Positions 12,463 to 21,553 of a stretch of DNA of 43,572 nucleotides are shown in pieces; the stretch's first letter is position 1, and every line of letters begins with the position of its first letter. Origin of the DNA: Alkalinema sp. CACIAM 70d. GTDB taxonomy: Bacteria; Cyanobacteriota; Cyanobacteriia; Leptolyngbyales; Leptolyngbyaceae. The stretch is taken from the NCBI GenBank assembly GCA_002148405.1, contig MUGG01000063.1, positions 1 to 43,572 of the forward strand, given 5' to 3'. The position numbers and the translations under genes were made by a program. The notes beneath the pieces were generated by a model, which was not told where the DNA came from, made no database searches, and saw nothing but the letters and a program-made list of their open reading frames with translations.

Positions 12463-12640
12463 TTTCGTGCCCTAACCGCAAAAGCCTACATACTCTCGCA
12501 TAACGATCCTAAGGTAGCGACATTCAGGCGACTGAACTAGCGATATATCGCCGCATCTCCTGTAGATAAAGCGATCGTGCCCACTGCCCCACAAGGTAAG
12601 AGCGATCGTCAGTACAAATGCTTTTACAACTTGCACGAAG
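12463..12640 (+). ncRNA. Y RNA-like RNA D carrying a 23S rRNA-like segment
   Basis: Terminal helix TTTCGTGC (from 12463)/GCACGAAG (to 12640), conserved CCCTAA and CAACTTG, second helix AAAAGC/GCTTTT, and the conserved CCTACATAC. The inner part contains no tRNA arms. Instead 12500-12525 reads almost exactly like 23S rRNA around helix 69-71 (core CCTAAGGTAGCGA), followed by hairpins TTCAG-GCGA-CTGAA and GCGATATATCGC. ACGATC (12503-12508) can pair with GATCGT near 12604-12609 to close the module. Confidence 0.68.
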
Positions 12641-12645
12641 CTAAT

Positions 12646-13002
12646 CTACCCTGATGTCTCTTGTTCAATAATTGCTTTGATTTCATCAGCATTAATGTTT
12701 ACTTGCTCGGATTTGGGATAAATACTCAAAAGGATAATGCCGTCTACAGTTTGAAGATAGTAAATCAGACGATATCCACCACTTTTGCCTTTCTGAAGAT
12801 CACTGTTACGAATTCGGACTTTGAAGACAGCATAGCCAACATTAGGGATTTGATCGCCAATGATTTCACCACTTTGAAGCTGCTCAATGATGGGCTGTAC
12901 ATCTTGGTAAATGCTGCGGTACTTTTTGGCCAATGTGCGTAAATTTCGAATGAAACTCTTGGCAGCTTCAACCCGAATCATCGACTGCTCAGTCATGCTC
13001 AA
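12646..13002 (-). CDS. RelE/ParE-type toxin
   Basis: A 118-aa protein of the RelE/ParE fold: SFIRNLRTLAKKYRSIYQDVQPIIEQL near the N-terminus when read in parts, then the strand region VFKVRIRNSDLQKGKSGGYRLIYYL with the conserved basic GKSGGYRLIY. RelE-like toxins cleave mRNA in the ribosome; ParE-like ones poison gyrase. The subtype cannot be decided. Its start overlaps the end of the antitoxin gene by 14 bases, the usual coupled order antitoxin then toxin. Confidence 0.82.
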   Translation of the reverse strand: MSMTEQSMIRVEAAKSFIRNLRTLAKKYRSIYQDVQPIIEQLQSGEIIGDQIPNVGYAVFKVRIRNSDLQKGKSGGYRLIYYLQTVDGIILLSIYPKSEQVNINADEIKAIIEQETSG

Positions 13003-13231
13003 TTCCTTCCCACATTTGCGAGACAGGCACCGTTTGTCCGGTCATTGCTTCATGCCAAGCCTGCTGAAAGTCAGATAAAATCTCTTCTTTCGTCATCAAA
13101 TCATCTTCCGACTCGTCTTCCTCCGCAATCAAAACAATGACCTCAACGCGACCCTTGATATTGAGCAGGGGCCGATCGAGGTTAATCTGTCCATCTTGAT
13201 TGATCCTACCTGTCGCTTTCACTGCTCGCAT
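12989..13231 (-). CDS. Antitoxin partner of the RelE/ParE toxin
   Basis: An 80-aa acidic protein. The N-terminal part INQDGQINLDRPLLNIKGRVEVIVLI resembles a short AbrB/SpoVT-like or other beta DNA-binding element. The C-terminal half (FQQAWHEAMTGQTVPVSQMWEGI) is the likely toxin-binding tail common in cyanobacterial antitoxins. It is the first gene of the pair; no clear promoter was seen upstream. Confidence 0.72.
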   Translation of the reverse strand: MRAVKATGRINQDGQINLDRPLLNIKGRVEVIVLIAEEDESEDDLMTKEEILSDFQQAWHEAMTGQTVPVSQMWEGIEHD

Positions 13232-13285
13232 AATACTTACCCCAGTCCATCTTCCAAAATTATAGCTAGTCTCGTAGAGGATTAG

Positions 13286-13440
13286 GGTATCGGGTACACA
13301 AAGAACTCGGTAAAGCCATGAAAGCCAATACTGGGGTAAGGCTCAAGTTGCTGCAACGGTTGTCAAAAGCTTGGGTGTGCGATTAGCTGAAATGACCTGG
13401 AATGTGGCTAATACCAACATTCAAAGTCTAAATTGTGAAA
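13286..13440 (+). pseudogene. Decayed second copy of the CCA-type gene 3' end
   Basis: This stretch closely follows 12215-12357 of the CCA-type gene. Shared words include GGGTAC, AAAGCCATGAAAGC, CTCAAGTTG, CAACGGTTG, CCTGGAATGTGG, ATGCCAAC/ATACCAAC and TAAATTGT. It has internal stops (GATTAGCTGA) and no start. The toxin-antitoxin pair and Y-like RNA D lie between the two copies, so it marks a duplication or insertion event. Confidence 0.75.
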
Positions 13441-13477
13441 TATTAGCTATCTTACGATTGAAGTACAAAATACTAGA

Positions 13478-14569
13478 TTATTTGGGCAAGTTTCGCCAAA
13501 TATTAGCGATCTTTTCTTCCGCATCATCATATTGAGCTTCAAGTATTAAACATTGAATCTCTTGCATTTTAATAGGATCAACACTCTCCCGTGTAATCCA
13601 TGGCTGGCGATTAGTTGAAATTGATAGACTCTTCAGATCCGGAGTCCAGTCAGGTAATAACTCACCACTCAACTTAATGGGTGACCGATGCAGATAAGAA
13701 TTTTTGATGACACATGACATTAATAAATAGCCAAAAATTCGACGAATTTTGTCTTCCCTTGAGCTAGGTTTTGAGAAAGTTTTTAACATACCGCGACAAA
13801 CTTTGCACCATATTAAATAAAAGTGCTCTTCGTAAAGACTGCCATTGTAACTACCATTTTCTCGGAATGTTTCAAGAATACTGAGCGTACGTGCTGCTAG
13901 GTAATCACTGCGTAAATCTAGCTCCACTAGAAGCCGTATCCCAGAAGTTTGATTAATAGATTTAATCGCCTGAACATCTTCATGGCGTGGAATACCTTGA
14001 GATATATGGGTGATTTCATGCAGGAAATAGATGCTCAGAGCTAAACTCAACCAGTCATCAGAGGAGTAAGGCTCCAAATGCATTCTATCTTGCAGGGCAA
14101 AATCAGCTAGCTTAAGGAAAACATTTAGATTTAAATATGCTATTGTGCGTTCTACGACAATGCCTCGATCCTGAATATCAGCAATAACGATGTGTTTAAT
14201 GTCCAACATAGGGCGAAGAACATCTTTAGTACATGCATCAAGTCGGGTAAGACGCTGGCGTTGTTCTTTCAAACGAGAAATATTATCTGCGAAGTGATTC
14301 AATGCATTGATTACTCTGTGATCTTTGATCAACCGGGTCAAATGAAGCCGAGAAGCTTCATCTAAATTATCTAATTGGGCATCGATCGGTAGTACAGCAG
14401 TAGAAACTGACTCTCCAGAAAAAGGTAATGTTGGAGATCTAAGTCTACAAGGCGGTAACTGCGTTGAAATGTGTGAATTTTCTCCAACTAGTCGAAGTAG
14501 ACCTTTCCGTTTTAGGGAGTTGCTTGAATCTTTTGCCCAAGAATGTGAAGAGTTGTCTTGTGAAAACAT
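13478..14569 (-). CDS. Uncharacterised protein with HExxH motif, putative metallopeptidase
   Basis: A 363-residue soluble protein that I cannot assign to a named family. Around residue 185 it has FLHEITHISQG, the HExxH zinc-binding pattern, and about 35 residues later LLVELDLRSDYLAA, whose acidic residues could supply the third ligand as in gluzincin-type peptidases. The N-terminal 60 residues are Ser-rich and low in complexity. No signal peptide or membrane segment. A good promoter lies upstream at 14652-14680. It could be a regulatory protease, but the motif alone is weak proof. Confidence 0.55.
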   Translation of the reverse strand: MFSQDNSSHSWAKDSSNSLKRKGLLRLVGENSHISTQLPPCRLRSPTLPFSGESVSTAVLPIDAQLDNLDEASRLHLTRLIKDHRVINALNHFADNISRLKEQRQRLTRLDACTKDVLRPMLDIKHIVIADIQDRGIVVERTIAYLNLNVFLKLADFALQDRMHLEPYSSDDWLSLALSIYFLHEITHISQGIPRHEDVQAIKSINQTSGIRLLVELDLRSDYLAARTLSILETFRENGSYNGSLYEEHFYLIWCKVCRGMLKTFSKPSSREDKIRRIFGYLLMSCVIKNSYLHRSPIKLSGELLPDWTPDLKSLSISTNRQPWITRESVDPIKMQEIQCLILEAQYDDAEEKIANIWRNLPK

Positions 14570-14617
14570 TATCTAGTGAGAAGCAATGTCTAGAGGGTAT
14601 GAGGCTGCATATAGTGT

Positions 14618-14680
14618 ATCTTGCTTAAAGGCGACACTATATGTAGTACACAAGATACTCATCCCCCCTATTTTTGTCAA
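14618..14680 (-). promoter_or_regulatory. Promoter and inverted repeat for the HExxH gene
   Basis: On the minus strand TTGACA (complement of 14675-14680), 17 bp, TATCTT (complement of 14652-14657). An inverted repeat GTATCTTG (14618-14625)/CAAGATAC (14651-14658) covers the -10 and start region and looks like an operator. ATGTAGTAC at 14641-14649 resembles the motif at the other promoters. Confidence 0.6.
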
Positions 14681-14940
14681 GTAGAGTATCAATCGATTTT
14701 TATTAATTTTTGTTAATTTATTGTAAAGGCTTAATGTGTTAACTGTGATTCTACTCAACCATAATTTCTATTCAAAAAGGATTTAATACGGATTTAGCCA
14801 TGATATATGCCTATCTCTTTGGAATCTCAGTCGATATACCTTTTGGATGAATATTTGCTGAGAGGGCCTTGGTATTGTCTGGAACGACGGTGAGGAGCTT
14901 GGATTGCCTTTACTGCGTTATATTGCCAGAGGATCTAGAC

Positions 14941-16458
14941 ATGACGGACGAGATTAGAAATCAACTCACCACTGCCGATGGCGTTCCCGTTGCAGATAAC
15001 CAAAACTCCCTAACGGCTGGCCCTAGAGGCCCGGTTGTGATTTACGACTATGTTCTTCAGGAAAAGCTGGGACACTTCAACCGCGAACGAATTCCTGAAC
15101 GAGTTGTCCATGCCAAGGGAGCTGGAGCGTTTGGTACCTTTACTGTAACGAACGATATTACCCAGTACACCAAGGCAAAGCTACTCAGCGAAGTTGGGAA
15201 ACAGACTCCCGTGCTAGCTCGATTTTCCACAGTGGGTGGCGAAAAAGGATCAGCTGATGCAGAGCGGGATCCTAGAGGCTTTTCTCTTAAGTTCTACACA
15301 GAGGAAGGCAATTGGGATATGGTGGGCAACAATACGCCCGTCTTTTTTGTTCGGGATGCCATCAAGTTTCCTGACTTCATCCATACCCAAAAGCGCTGCC
15401 CTGCCAACAACTTGAAGGGGGCAGAACCCCGTTGGGATTACTGGTCACTCAGCCCAGAAGCTCTGCACCAAGTCTTGATTCTGTACTCCGATCGTGGCAT
15501 CCCCAAGAGCTTCCGCCACATGAACGGTTACGGCAGCCACACCTACAGTTTCATCAATGACGCCAACGAACGGGTCTGGGTCAAGTTCCATTTCAAAACT
15601 CAGCAAGGTATCGAAAATCTAACGGAACAGGAATCCGCCAAAATTAAAGGCGAAGATCCTGATCATGCAACGCGGGATTTATCAACTGCGATCGAGCAAG
15701 GAGATTACCCCCGTTGGAAGTTCTGCATTCAGGTTATGACCCAGGAACAGGCAGAAAGCCACCCAGATAATCCATTTGACCTCACCAAAGTCTGGAAACA
15801 CGCAGATTACCCTCTGATTGAAGTCGGGATTTTAGAGTTAAATCGCAATCCCGTGAACTACTTTGCAGAGATTGAGCAATCCGCCTTTTCACCTAGCGCG
15901 ATCGTTCCTGGCATTGGATTTTCTCCAGATAAGGTACTGATGGCACGGGTAATGAGCTATGCCGATGCTCACCGCTACCGTTTAGGCGTGAACTATCAGC
16001 AGCTCCCAGTTAATGCGCCGAAATGTCCCTTCATACATTATCAACGGGACGGGTTCATGGCGTTAGGCGACAACGGCGGTAGTGGCCCCAACTACGAACC
16101 TAATAGTAAAGCTGAGGCTCCCAAACAGAATCCAGCCTATGCAGAACCTGCTATGGATATTGCAATGGAGGCGATCGATCGCTATGACCATCGCGAAGGT
16201 AATGACGACTTCAGCCAAGCTGGAGATCTCTATCGGTTAATGAAACCGGATGCTCAAGAACGCTTAGTAGACAATCTGGTGAACAGTGCGACAGGTTTAG
16301 CTCAGGTAGAGCAGGCTATCCAAATGCGACAACTTTGTCAATTTTTCCGAGCCGATGTGAATCTAGGCCGTCAGGTTGCAAAAGCATTGGGAATTGAAAT
16401 TGATCCAGCCATGCTGTCCGGTTTGGGGGATAAACCCATGAGTTACGCTAAAGTCTAA
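14941..16458 (+). CDS. Monofunctional heme catalase
   Basis: Converts hydrogen peroxide to water and oxygen in the cytosol. At 505 aa it has the length of small-subunit clade catalases. Catalytic His57 lies in [15 protein letters not shown] and the catalytic Asn in [10 protein letters not shown] (about 130). The proximal heme tyrosine is in [15 protein letters not shown] (about 340). The start at 14941 is chosen because AGAGGATC precedes it and family members begin just before the N-terminal arm; the frame is open to 14869 upstream. No heme-regulatory neighbour is seen. Oxidative stress defence fits the nearby Ro60 system, but no link can be shown. Confidence 0.95.
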   Translation: MTDEIRNQLTTADGVPVADNQNSLTAGPRGPVVIYDYVLQEKLGHFNRERIPERVVHAKGAGAFGTFTVTNDITQYTKAKLLSEVGKQTPVLARFSTVGGEKGSADAERDPRGFSLKFYTEEGNWDMVGNNTPVFFVRDAIKFPDFIHTQKRCPANNLKGAEPRWDYWSLSPEALHQVLILYSDRGIPKSFRHMNGYGSHTYSFINDANERVWVKFHFKTQQGIENLTEQESAKIKGEDPDHATRDLSTAIEQGDYPRWKFCIQVMTQEQAESHPDNPFDLTKVWKHADYPLIEVGILELNRNPVNYFAEIEQSAFSPSAIVPGIGFSPDKVLMARVMSYADAHRYRLGVNYQQLPVNAPKCPFIHYQRDGFMALGDNGGSGPNYEPNSKAEAPKQNPAYAEPAMDIAMEAIDRYDHREGNDDFSQAGDLYRLMKPDAQERLVDNLVNSATGLAQVEQAIQMRQLCQFFRADVNLGRQVAKALGIEIDPAMLSGLGDKPMSYAKV

Positions 16459-16521
16459 CAAAGATAATAAGATTGAACTTTGATATCGTAGGTTCAATCG
16501 GTACCACGAAGTTTCCAAACC

Positions 16522-16593
16522 GCTAAAAGCCGCTATAAATAATCTTGCTCACCGCAATTCTGCGCAGGATTATCTATGGCGGTTTGCTTTAGC
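16522..16593 (+). repeat. Long imperfect inverted repeat after catalase
   Basis: GCTAAA...CCGC...ATAATC (16522-16544) pairs with GATTAT...GCGG...TTTAGC (16568-16593), with an apical loop of about 23 bases. There is no T-run, so it may be a small mobile repeat rather than a terminator. The rest of 16459-16730 shows nothing recognisable. Confidence 0.45.
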
Positions 16594-16730
16594 ATTAAGA
16601 GAGTCTACATGCTCATGCCACGAGTGCATAACCTGGGCTCTCCCGAACCTAAAGTGAAACAGTGACACCCAGCAAAAATCTGATACCGTTATTCTGCTTG
16701 TAGCTTTCTTACCTACGGTGCTCTCTGAAT

Positions 16731-17261
16731 ATGCTTAACCCCCAACAGATACTCAGTTTTTCCACGATCGCGCTTGCATGCCTAGCCCATCCAGTACTCG
16801 CCGTAGCTGTCCCCAAAGCTGCCCCTGCTTCTCTGCCACCGATAACCCAGCTTAATCAACAAAAAATGCCAGAACCAAAAGTCTCAGAACCGAAAACACC
16901 AGAGCTTATCACTATTCGGACGGGGATTGAGATTGAGCAGTTTCAGCAGCAGCGAGTCAGGCTTTTAGGACAATACAAAGCAACCCGACGCAAACCCAAT
17001 CCCATGAATACTGGGATTATCGGATTTAAAGGAGATTACATCACAGCAAGAATTGTTCTGCAAGATGGAACTGAAGTGGGAATTAATTCACCCATGATGA
17101 AGCAATCACTACGATCGGAAAAAGAAGTGCAGCAATACGATCAAAAACAAGTTGAAGTCATTGGTCGCCTGGAAATGCTAGAAAATTCAACGGAAAATCG
17201 TCGATCGCAACTGTATATTGAGCTAGAGAGCATTCATCTGCCTTCCGAGCCACCCAATTAG
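16731..17261 (+). CDS. Exported protein of unknown function
   Basis: A 176-residue protein with a signal peptide (hydrophobic residues 8-25, cleavage likely after HPVLAVA). A Pro/Lys-rich linker (QKMPEPKVSEPKTPEL) leads to a small beta-rich domain (about 60-170) with VRLLGQYKA, ARIVLQDGTEVGI and KQVEVIGRLEM, which could be an OB-like fold. No catalytic motif. The next gene begins 38 bases later in the same direction, but function gives no link. Confidence 0.6.
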   Translation: MLNPQQILSFSTIALACLAHPVLAVAVPKAAPASLPPITQLNQQKMPEPKVSEPKTPELITIRTGIEIEQFQQQRVRLLGQYKATRRKPNPMNTGIIGFKGDYITARIVLQDGTEVGINSPMMKQSLRSEKEVQQYDQKQVEVIGRLEMLENSTENRRSQLYIELESIHLPSEPPN

Positions 17262-17299
17262 TCACCCAATTACGAAACAGTCAGCGGAGGTACTCGCCT

Positions 17300-18208
17300 A
17301 TGACCCAAAACCTGACAGGCGTAACCCTCATTGTTCCAGCGGGAACCCAAGTGGTTAGCCAAGTAGCCATTGCCAACCATTGTCTCCAGGGAACTGTCGG
17401 CGTCATCACCCAAGTCCCGACCGATGGCAACCATGTCTATCGCATCAAGTTACCCACTGGCGCAGAAATCAATCTGAAACGCCATGAATTTAGTATTCGC
17501 AAACAATTTCAATCCGTAGGTATGACCGATCGTGTTGCTGACTCCGACCTGATGCAATTTGTGATTTATCGCTGTATCATCGGTTCCCGCGCCTATGGGT
17601 TGGATGACGAGGCTTCTGATGTCGATCGCCGGGGAATTTATCTCCCCCCTGCCGATTTGCACTGGGCCATGTATGGTGTGCCAGAACAATTGGAAAACAA
17701 AGCGAATGAGGAATGCTATTGGGAATTGCAAAAGTTTCTGGTTCTTGCCCTCAAAGCCAATCCCAACGTATTAGAGTGTTTATACTCTCCCCTGGTTGAA
17801 ACCTGTAACCCGATTGCCGCAGAGTTGTTGGAAATGCGATCGATCTTTCTTTCGCAACTGATTTACCAAACCTACAATAGCTACGTTCTGTCCCAATTTA
17901 AAAAGATGGAACAGGATTTACGCAATCAAGGAATGGTGCGGCCCAAACATGCCATGCATTTAATCCGACTGCTGCTTTCAGGCATTACGATTCTGCGAGA
18001 AGGGTTTGTTCCGGTGCAAGTGGCCGATCACCGGGACGCATTGTTGGCAATTAAATACCAGCAAATGTCCTGGGAGGCCGTCAATGCGTGGCGGTTACAA
18101 TTGCATGGGGAATTTGATCGAGCCTTTCGCCAAACCCAGCTTCCCGAACGGCCAGACTACGATCGGGCCAATGCCTTTCTCATCCAGGCACGACGATCGC
18201 GGGTTTAA
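17300..18208 (+). CDS. Predicted nucleotidyltransferase (COG3541-like, pol beta fold), first of two
   Basis: A 302-residue protein. Residues 1-75 form a small beta domain (GVITQVPTDGNHVYRIKLPTG), unlike the second copy. The nucleotidyltransferase core follows with GSRAYGLDDEASDVDRRGIYLP (about 97-118), which contains the G-S and D-x-D metal motif. Next comes the family helical part (KANPNVLECLYSP). Family members add nucleotides to unknown targets; some occur with RtcB-type RNA repair genes. GGAGG precedes the ATG by 9 bases. The second gene follows after 36 bases, so the two likely form an operon. Confidence 0.8.
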   Translation: MTQNLTGVTLIVPAGTQVVSQVAIANHCLQGTVGVITQVPTDGNHVYRIKLPTGAEINLKRHEFSIRKQFQSVGMTDRVADSDLMQFVIYRCIIGSRAYGLDDEASDVDRRGIYLPPADLHWAMYGVPEQLENKANEECYWELQKFLVLALKANPNVLECLYSPLVETCNPIAAELLEMRSIFLSQLIYQTYNSYVLSQFKKMEQDLRNQGMVRPKHAMHLIRLLLSGITILREGFVPVQVADHRDALLAIKYQQMSWEAVNAWRLQLHGEFDRAFRQTQLPERPDYDRANAFLIQARRSRV

Positions 18209-18244
18209 GTTCATAGCAATTAGGTGTTGATCTAGGAGGTTACG

Positions 18245-19006
18245 ATGATCTCGATCGAGGTTCAAGAAAAACTCACCCAAATCGTGGCTTCCCAACCCTA
18301 TCCCTTGGTGTTCGCCACCGTGAGCGGTGCCCATCTCTACGGCTTTCCTTCCCCAGATTCTGACTACGATCTACGCGGGGTGCATCTGTTGCCCTTGCGG
18401 GAACTGGTTGGCTTGCGTACAGGCCAAGAAACGATCGAAGTCTCGCAACAGTTGCCCGATTTGGAATTGGATCTCGTCACCCATGAGTTGAAAAAATTTA
18501 TGGGATTGCTGCTGCGGCGCAATGGTTATGTGTTGGAGCAGTTACTTTCGCCGTTGGTGATCCACAGTTCCTCGGTGCATGAAGAATTATGTGCGATCGC
18601 ACCGGATTGCATCACTCGGCACCACAGTCACCATTACCTCGGATTCGCCCAAACCCAATGGCGACTGTTTAGCCAAGGCAATCCGCTGAAGGTGAAACCT
18701 TTGCTGTATGTCTATCGCGTCTTGCTCACGGGAATTCATCTGATGCAAACGGGAGTCGTGGAAGCCAATTTGGTGACTTTGAATCAGCAGTTTCAGTTGG
18801 CTTACTTGGATGACTTAATTGCCCAGAAAGTGACAGGCACCGAGAAAGGTGAACTGTCCGCTGCCGATTTGGAATTTCACCACCAGGAATTTACGCGATT
18901 ACTCACTGAACTGGAAACTGCCCGCGATCGGAGTCACTTGGCCAATGAACCCACCGCAGAAGCGGCATTAAACGATTTACTGTTACGGGTGCGTTTAGGT
19001 TCCTAA
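18245..19006 (+). CDS. Predicted nucleotidyltransferase (COG3541-like, pol beta fold), second of two
   Basis: A 253-residue paralogue of the preceding gene without its N-terminal beta domain. The core reads ATVSGAHLYGFPSPDSDYDLRG (about 25-46), with D-x-D metal ligands. GS is replaced by SGA-H. Then ELDLVTHELKKFMGLLLRRNGYVLEQLLSPL. AGGAGG lies 7 bases upstream of ATG. Substrate is unknown. Because tRNA, Y RNA and Ro60 genes surround the region, an RNA end-modifying role is possible (inference). Confidence 0.8.
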   Translation: MISIEVQEKLTQIVASQPYPLVFATVSGAHLYGFPSPDSDYDLRGVHLLPLRELVGLRTGQETIEVSQQLPDLELDLVTHELKKFMGLLLRRNGYVLEQLLSPLVIHSSSVHEELCAIAPDCITRHHSHHYLGFAQTQWRLFSQGNPLKVKPLLYVYRVLLTGIHLMQTGVVEANLVTLNQQFQLAYLDDLIAQKVTGTEKGELSAADLEFHHQEFTRLLTELETARDRSHLANEPTAEAALNDLLLRVRLGS

Positions 19007-19015
19007 ATAGAAGCC

Positions 19016-19052
19016 GTGGATTGCTAGGCAAGAACAATGCTTGGTAATCCAC
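19016..19052 (+). terminator. Hairpin after the nucleotidyltransferase pair
   Basis: GTGGATT (19016-19022)/AATCCAC (19046-19052), with a further partial stem CAAG.../CTTG inside, 10 bases past the stop. Followed by AAAAATGC, so it is a weak terminator on the + strand. Confidence 0.45.
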
Positions 19053-19115
19053 AAAAATGCTTTAAGACGAATTTCAAGTTTCAAGAAATCTGTTGTTTTA
19101 TACGAAATCAGCAGG

Positions 19116-19856
19116 CTAAACGTCTGATGGGTCAACGCCTAGCTCGCGCAGTTTAGCTGCCAAGCGCTCTGCCCGTTGGTGCTCCTGGTCTGCCCGTTCA
19201 TCTCCAGTCAAAAGTAAATTGCCGGCACTATCCCACCACCGCAGCCAAGGCAAATTCTGATTGAAAAACACGCCCTGCCAAATGCCTAATTCAACGCCTA
19301 AATTGGGAATCGGATAATGCCCCCGATCGTTGGGCGACAATTGTTGATAGCGATTACCAATCAGTTCATAGACCTCAACCGACGCCCGATCGACCTCATA
19401 AATGGCATAGAACGGAATCCGAATGGCCTGCTCATAGACCCAAAACTTACCCGCTTGCGCTTCGTTATTGTCAAAGGGGGAAGTCCTATCGCGTTCTTCG
19501 GTTCCGTCTCCAGACACAAACTGGATCGCGATTAGCGGCGCAATAACTTCCTTCCACATGACATAGGAGCGTCGCCGTTCCCCATCTAGCAAGGGCGCGA
19601 CATTGGGCACATAAAACCAATCCGGGGCTTCTGCGCCTCGCTCCGGTGGGTCAACCAAGCGCCAATAAATCCCGCAATCCTGACCGATCGCATATTGCCC
19701 ATCTGGGTGCAACGCCTGCAAAACAGGCTGAATGGAACTGGTGAGTAACAAACTCTGAGGATGTTCTTGAAAGTTCTTCACAAAGGTTCCATCGGACTCA
19801 GGTAGCTGCTTGTGATCCGGCAGAGATAGTTGGGGCGGTGAGTTGGCGATCGTCAT
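19116..19856 (-). CDS. Uma2-family (DUF820) PD-(D/E)xK-like protein
   Basis: A member of the Uma2/DUF820 family that is greatly expanded in cyanobacteria. It has the restriction-endonuclease-like core APDWFYVPNV, PLIAIQFVSGDGTEERD, KFWVYEQAIRIPFYAIYEVD and the C-terminal coiled basic tail AERLAAKLRELGVD. Biological role is unknown. I place the start at ATG 19856 with GGAG 9 bases upstream; the alternative TTG at 19874 lies inside that ribosome site. Confidence 0.88.
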   Translation of the reverse strand: MTIANSPPQLSLPDHKQLPESDGTFVKNFQEHPQSLLLTSSIQPVLQALHPDGQYAIGQDCGIYWRLVDPPERGAEAPDWFYVPNVAPLLDGERRRSYVMWKEVIAPLIAIQFVSGDGTEERDRTSPFDNNEAQAGKFWVYEQAIRIPFYAIYEVDRASVEVYELIGNRYQQLSPNDRGHYPIPNLGVELGIWQGVFFNQNLPWLRWWDSAGNLLLTGDERADQEHQRAERLAAKLRELGVDPSDV

Positions 19857-20035
19857 AGCTGTGACTCCACACAAGACAATCCACGGGAATTGTGTTTATT
19901 TTAGCGCATTCTCCTCAGCGGGCAGGTATGTCGATCGAGGCCATTCAACCAGACAGCACACTCCATCCCTGGAATTGCGCCTGAAAATGAGCTGTGATAC
20001 AAAGAGCGATAATTAAACACACGAAATTAAATACA

Positions 20036-20290
20036 CTATGATTGAGCGTGGGCTAAGATGTATTGAGTCATATCATTTAATGTGATCAACTTCCCATAAT
20101 CGGTTTCTGGAATCTCAACACCAAATTCCTCATTTAGCCCAATCATAAAATTGAGAAAATCATAGGAATCAATTCCTAGCGTTTCTCGAACATCATCCTC
20201 CTGGCCTAAAGCTTCTGGGGAAGAATCCGGAGCAATATTCTTCAAGAGCTTGAAGATTGTTTCCTTAATTTGAATTTCAGTAATGGCCAT
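20036..20290 (-). CDS. Acyl carrier protein
   Basis: An 84-residue carrier protein. The phosphopantetheine attachment serine lies in LGIDSYDFLNF (about residue 42). The acidic helix 2 follows. It is the last gene of the leftward operon, 28 bases after the E2 gene, and so may carry an acyl group produced or used by the synthetase and dehydrogenase. It is not the housekeeping AcpP, which has DSLD at this site. ATG 20290 is preferred because GGTGA precedes it; ATG 20305 is an alternative. Confidence 0.88.
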   Translation of the reverse strand: MAITEIQIKETIFKLLKNIAPDSSPEALGQEDDVRETLGIDSYDFLNFMIGLNEEFGVEIPETDYGKLITLNDMTQYILAHAQS

Positions 20291-20332
20291 TTTTTCACCA
20301 CTCATTTATTAAACAATTATCAATCTGTGTTC

Positions 20333-21553
20333 TTACAGTTTCTCAACTGCTTGCAGATGTGTGTTGATTGCTTGCAAAAATCTTGCACCAATTATTCCAT
20401 CGGTTGCACGATGATCCCCTGCCAACGTTGCGGTTAGAACCGGACGAACATCGAGCATGCCTCGTTCTGCCCAAGGCTGCTCAGCAATTTTGCCGAAACC
20501 GACTAACGCAACTTGGGGTGGATAGATCACACCGTAGACCTTTTCAACGCCAATATCTCCCAGGCTCGTCAGCGTGATTGTCGCATCAGAGAGTTCTGAA
20601 CTGCGCAGATGTCCGCCTCTGGTTCGTTCGATCAAGTCGCGCAGGGCTGCCATCAGTTCATCAAGGCTTTTGAGATCCGCATGGTGGATTGCAGGTGTGA
20701 CTAAACCCCCTTGCCGTAAGGAAATCGCAAAACCGATGTGAATGGCTTCTTGGACTTGAAGCTGATCATCTATCCAATATCCATTCAATTCTGGAACGTC
20801 GGTTAATGCCTTTGCGACTGCTTTGATCAGCAGAACGACAGGTAAGATGCGTTCTTTGATCGATCGCTTCTGGTTCTCTGCCTCTAACCATTGCAGTGCA
20901 TGGCTCATATCGATCCGAGTTTCTAGATAGTAATGTGGAATATCGCGATTGGAGCGGGACATGGCAGCCGCGATCGCCCGTCGCATTCCGGCCTGAAAAT
21001 CAGTGGTCGTCGGTTTCGCTTCCGGCGATTTTGCTTCCGGCGGTGGAGCGACGACTTTTTCTGCTGGCTTCGGTGCTGGTTGCAGTTTTTTTGCAGCTTC
21101 TTCCACATCCATTTGGTGAATGGCACCATCGGCTCCAGCTCCTTTCACCTGGGTTAAGTCCACGTCCAGTTCGGCAGCTAACTTGCGAGCTAGGGGCGAA
21201 ACACGCAAGCGTTCTTCTCGGGGGAGTTCTGGTACTGGAATCGTAGGTGATTCAATTGCAGGAGGGGGGCTGGGTGTTTCGCGATCGGTGACCGCGATCG
21301 TTTCTTTTTCTACACCGTCTTCTAATTTCAGTCTCGCCATTGGCGTTCCTACAGGCACTTTGGTATCCGGTTCAAGCAGAAGCTCTTCAACAATGCAATT
21401 CTCAAAGACCTCAATTTCCATGATGCCTTTATCGGTTTCCACATCTGCAATGATGTCACCATGCTTGAGATGATCGCCGGGTTTGACTTTCCACGCGACT
21501 AAGGTACCAGTTCTCATATCTGCCCCTAAACTGGGCATCCGAAATTCAGCCAT
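20333..21553 (-). CDS. Dihydrolipoamide acyltransferase, E2 of a 2-oxoacid or acetoin dehydrogenase complex
   Basis: A 406-residue E2 core protein. The lipoyl domain (1-80) has the lipoylation lysine in [12 protein letters not shown]. After a Pro-rich linker there is an E1/E3-binding domain (about 118-155, [16 protein letters not shown]). The catalytic domain (about 185-406) ends with the active-site [17 protein letters not shown]. It is translationally coupled to E1beta by an 8-base overlap. It transfers the acyl group from E1 to CoA. No E3 (dihydrolipoamide dehydrogenase) gene is present, so the complex must share one. The acetoin dehydrogenase type is possible from the gene order. Confidence 0.93.
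   Translation of the reverse strand: MAEFRMPSLGADMRTGTLVAWKVKPGDHLKHGDIIADVETDKGIMEIEVFENCIVEELLLEPDTKVPVGTPMARLKLEDGVEKETIAVTDRETPSPPPAIESPTIPVPELPREERLRVSPLARKLAAELDVDLTQVKGAGADGAIHQMDVEEAAKKLQPAPKPAEKVVAPPPEAKSPEAKPTTTDFQAGMRRAIAAAMSRSNRDIPHYYLETRIDMSHALQWLEAENQKRSIKERILPVVLLIKAVAKALTDVPELNGYWIDDQLQVQEAIHIGFAISLRQGGLVTPAIHHADLKSLDELMAALRDLIERTRGGHLRSSELSDATITLTSLGDIGVEKVYGVIYPPQVALVGFGKIAEQPWAERGMLDVRPVLTATLAGDHRATDGIIGARFLQAINTHLQAVEKL

Noticed and set aside
12463..12640. A fragment of a real 23S rRNA gene or a homing-endonuclease target
   Set aside because: Similarity is limited to about 26 bases, and the stretch is enclosed by the same paired ends as five other RNAs. No LAGLIDADG gene is adjacent.
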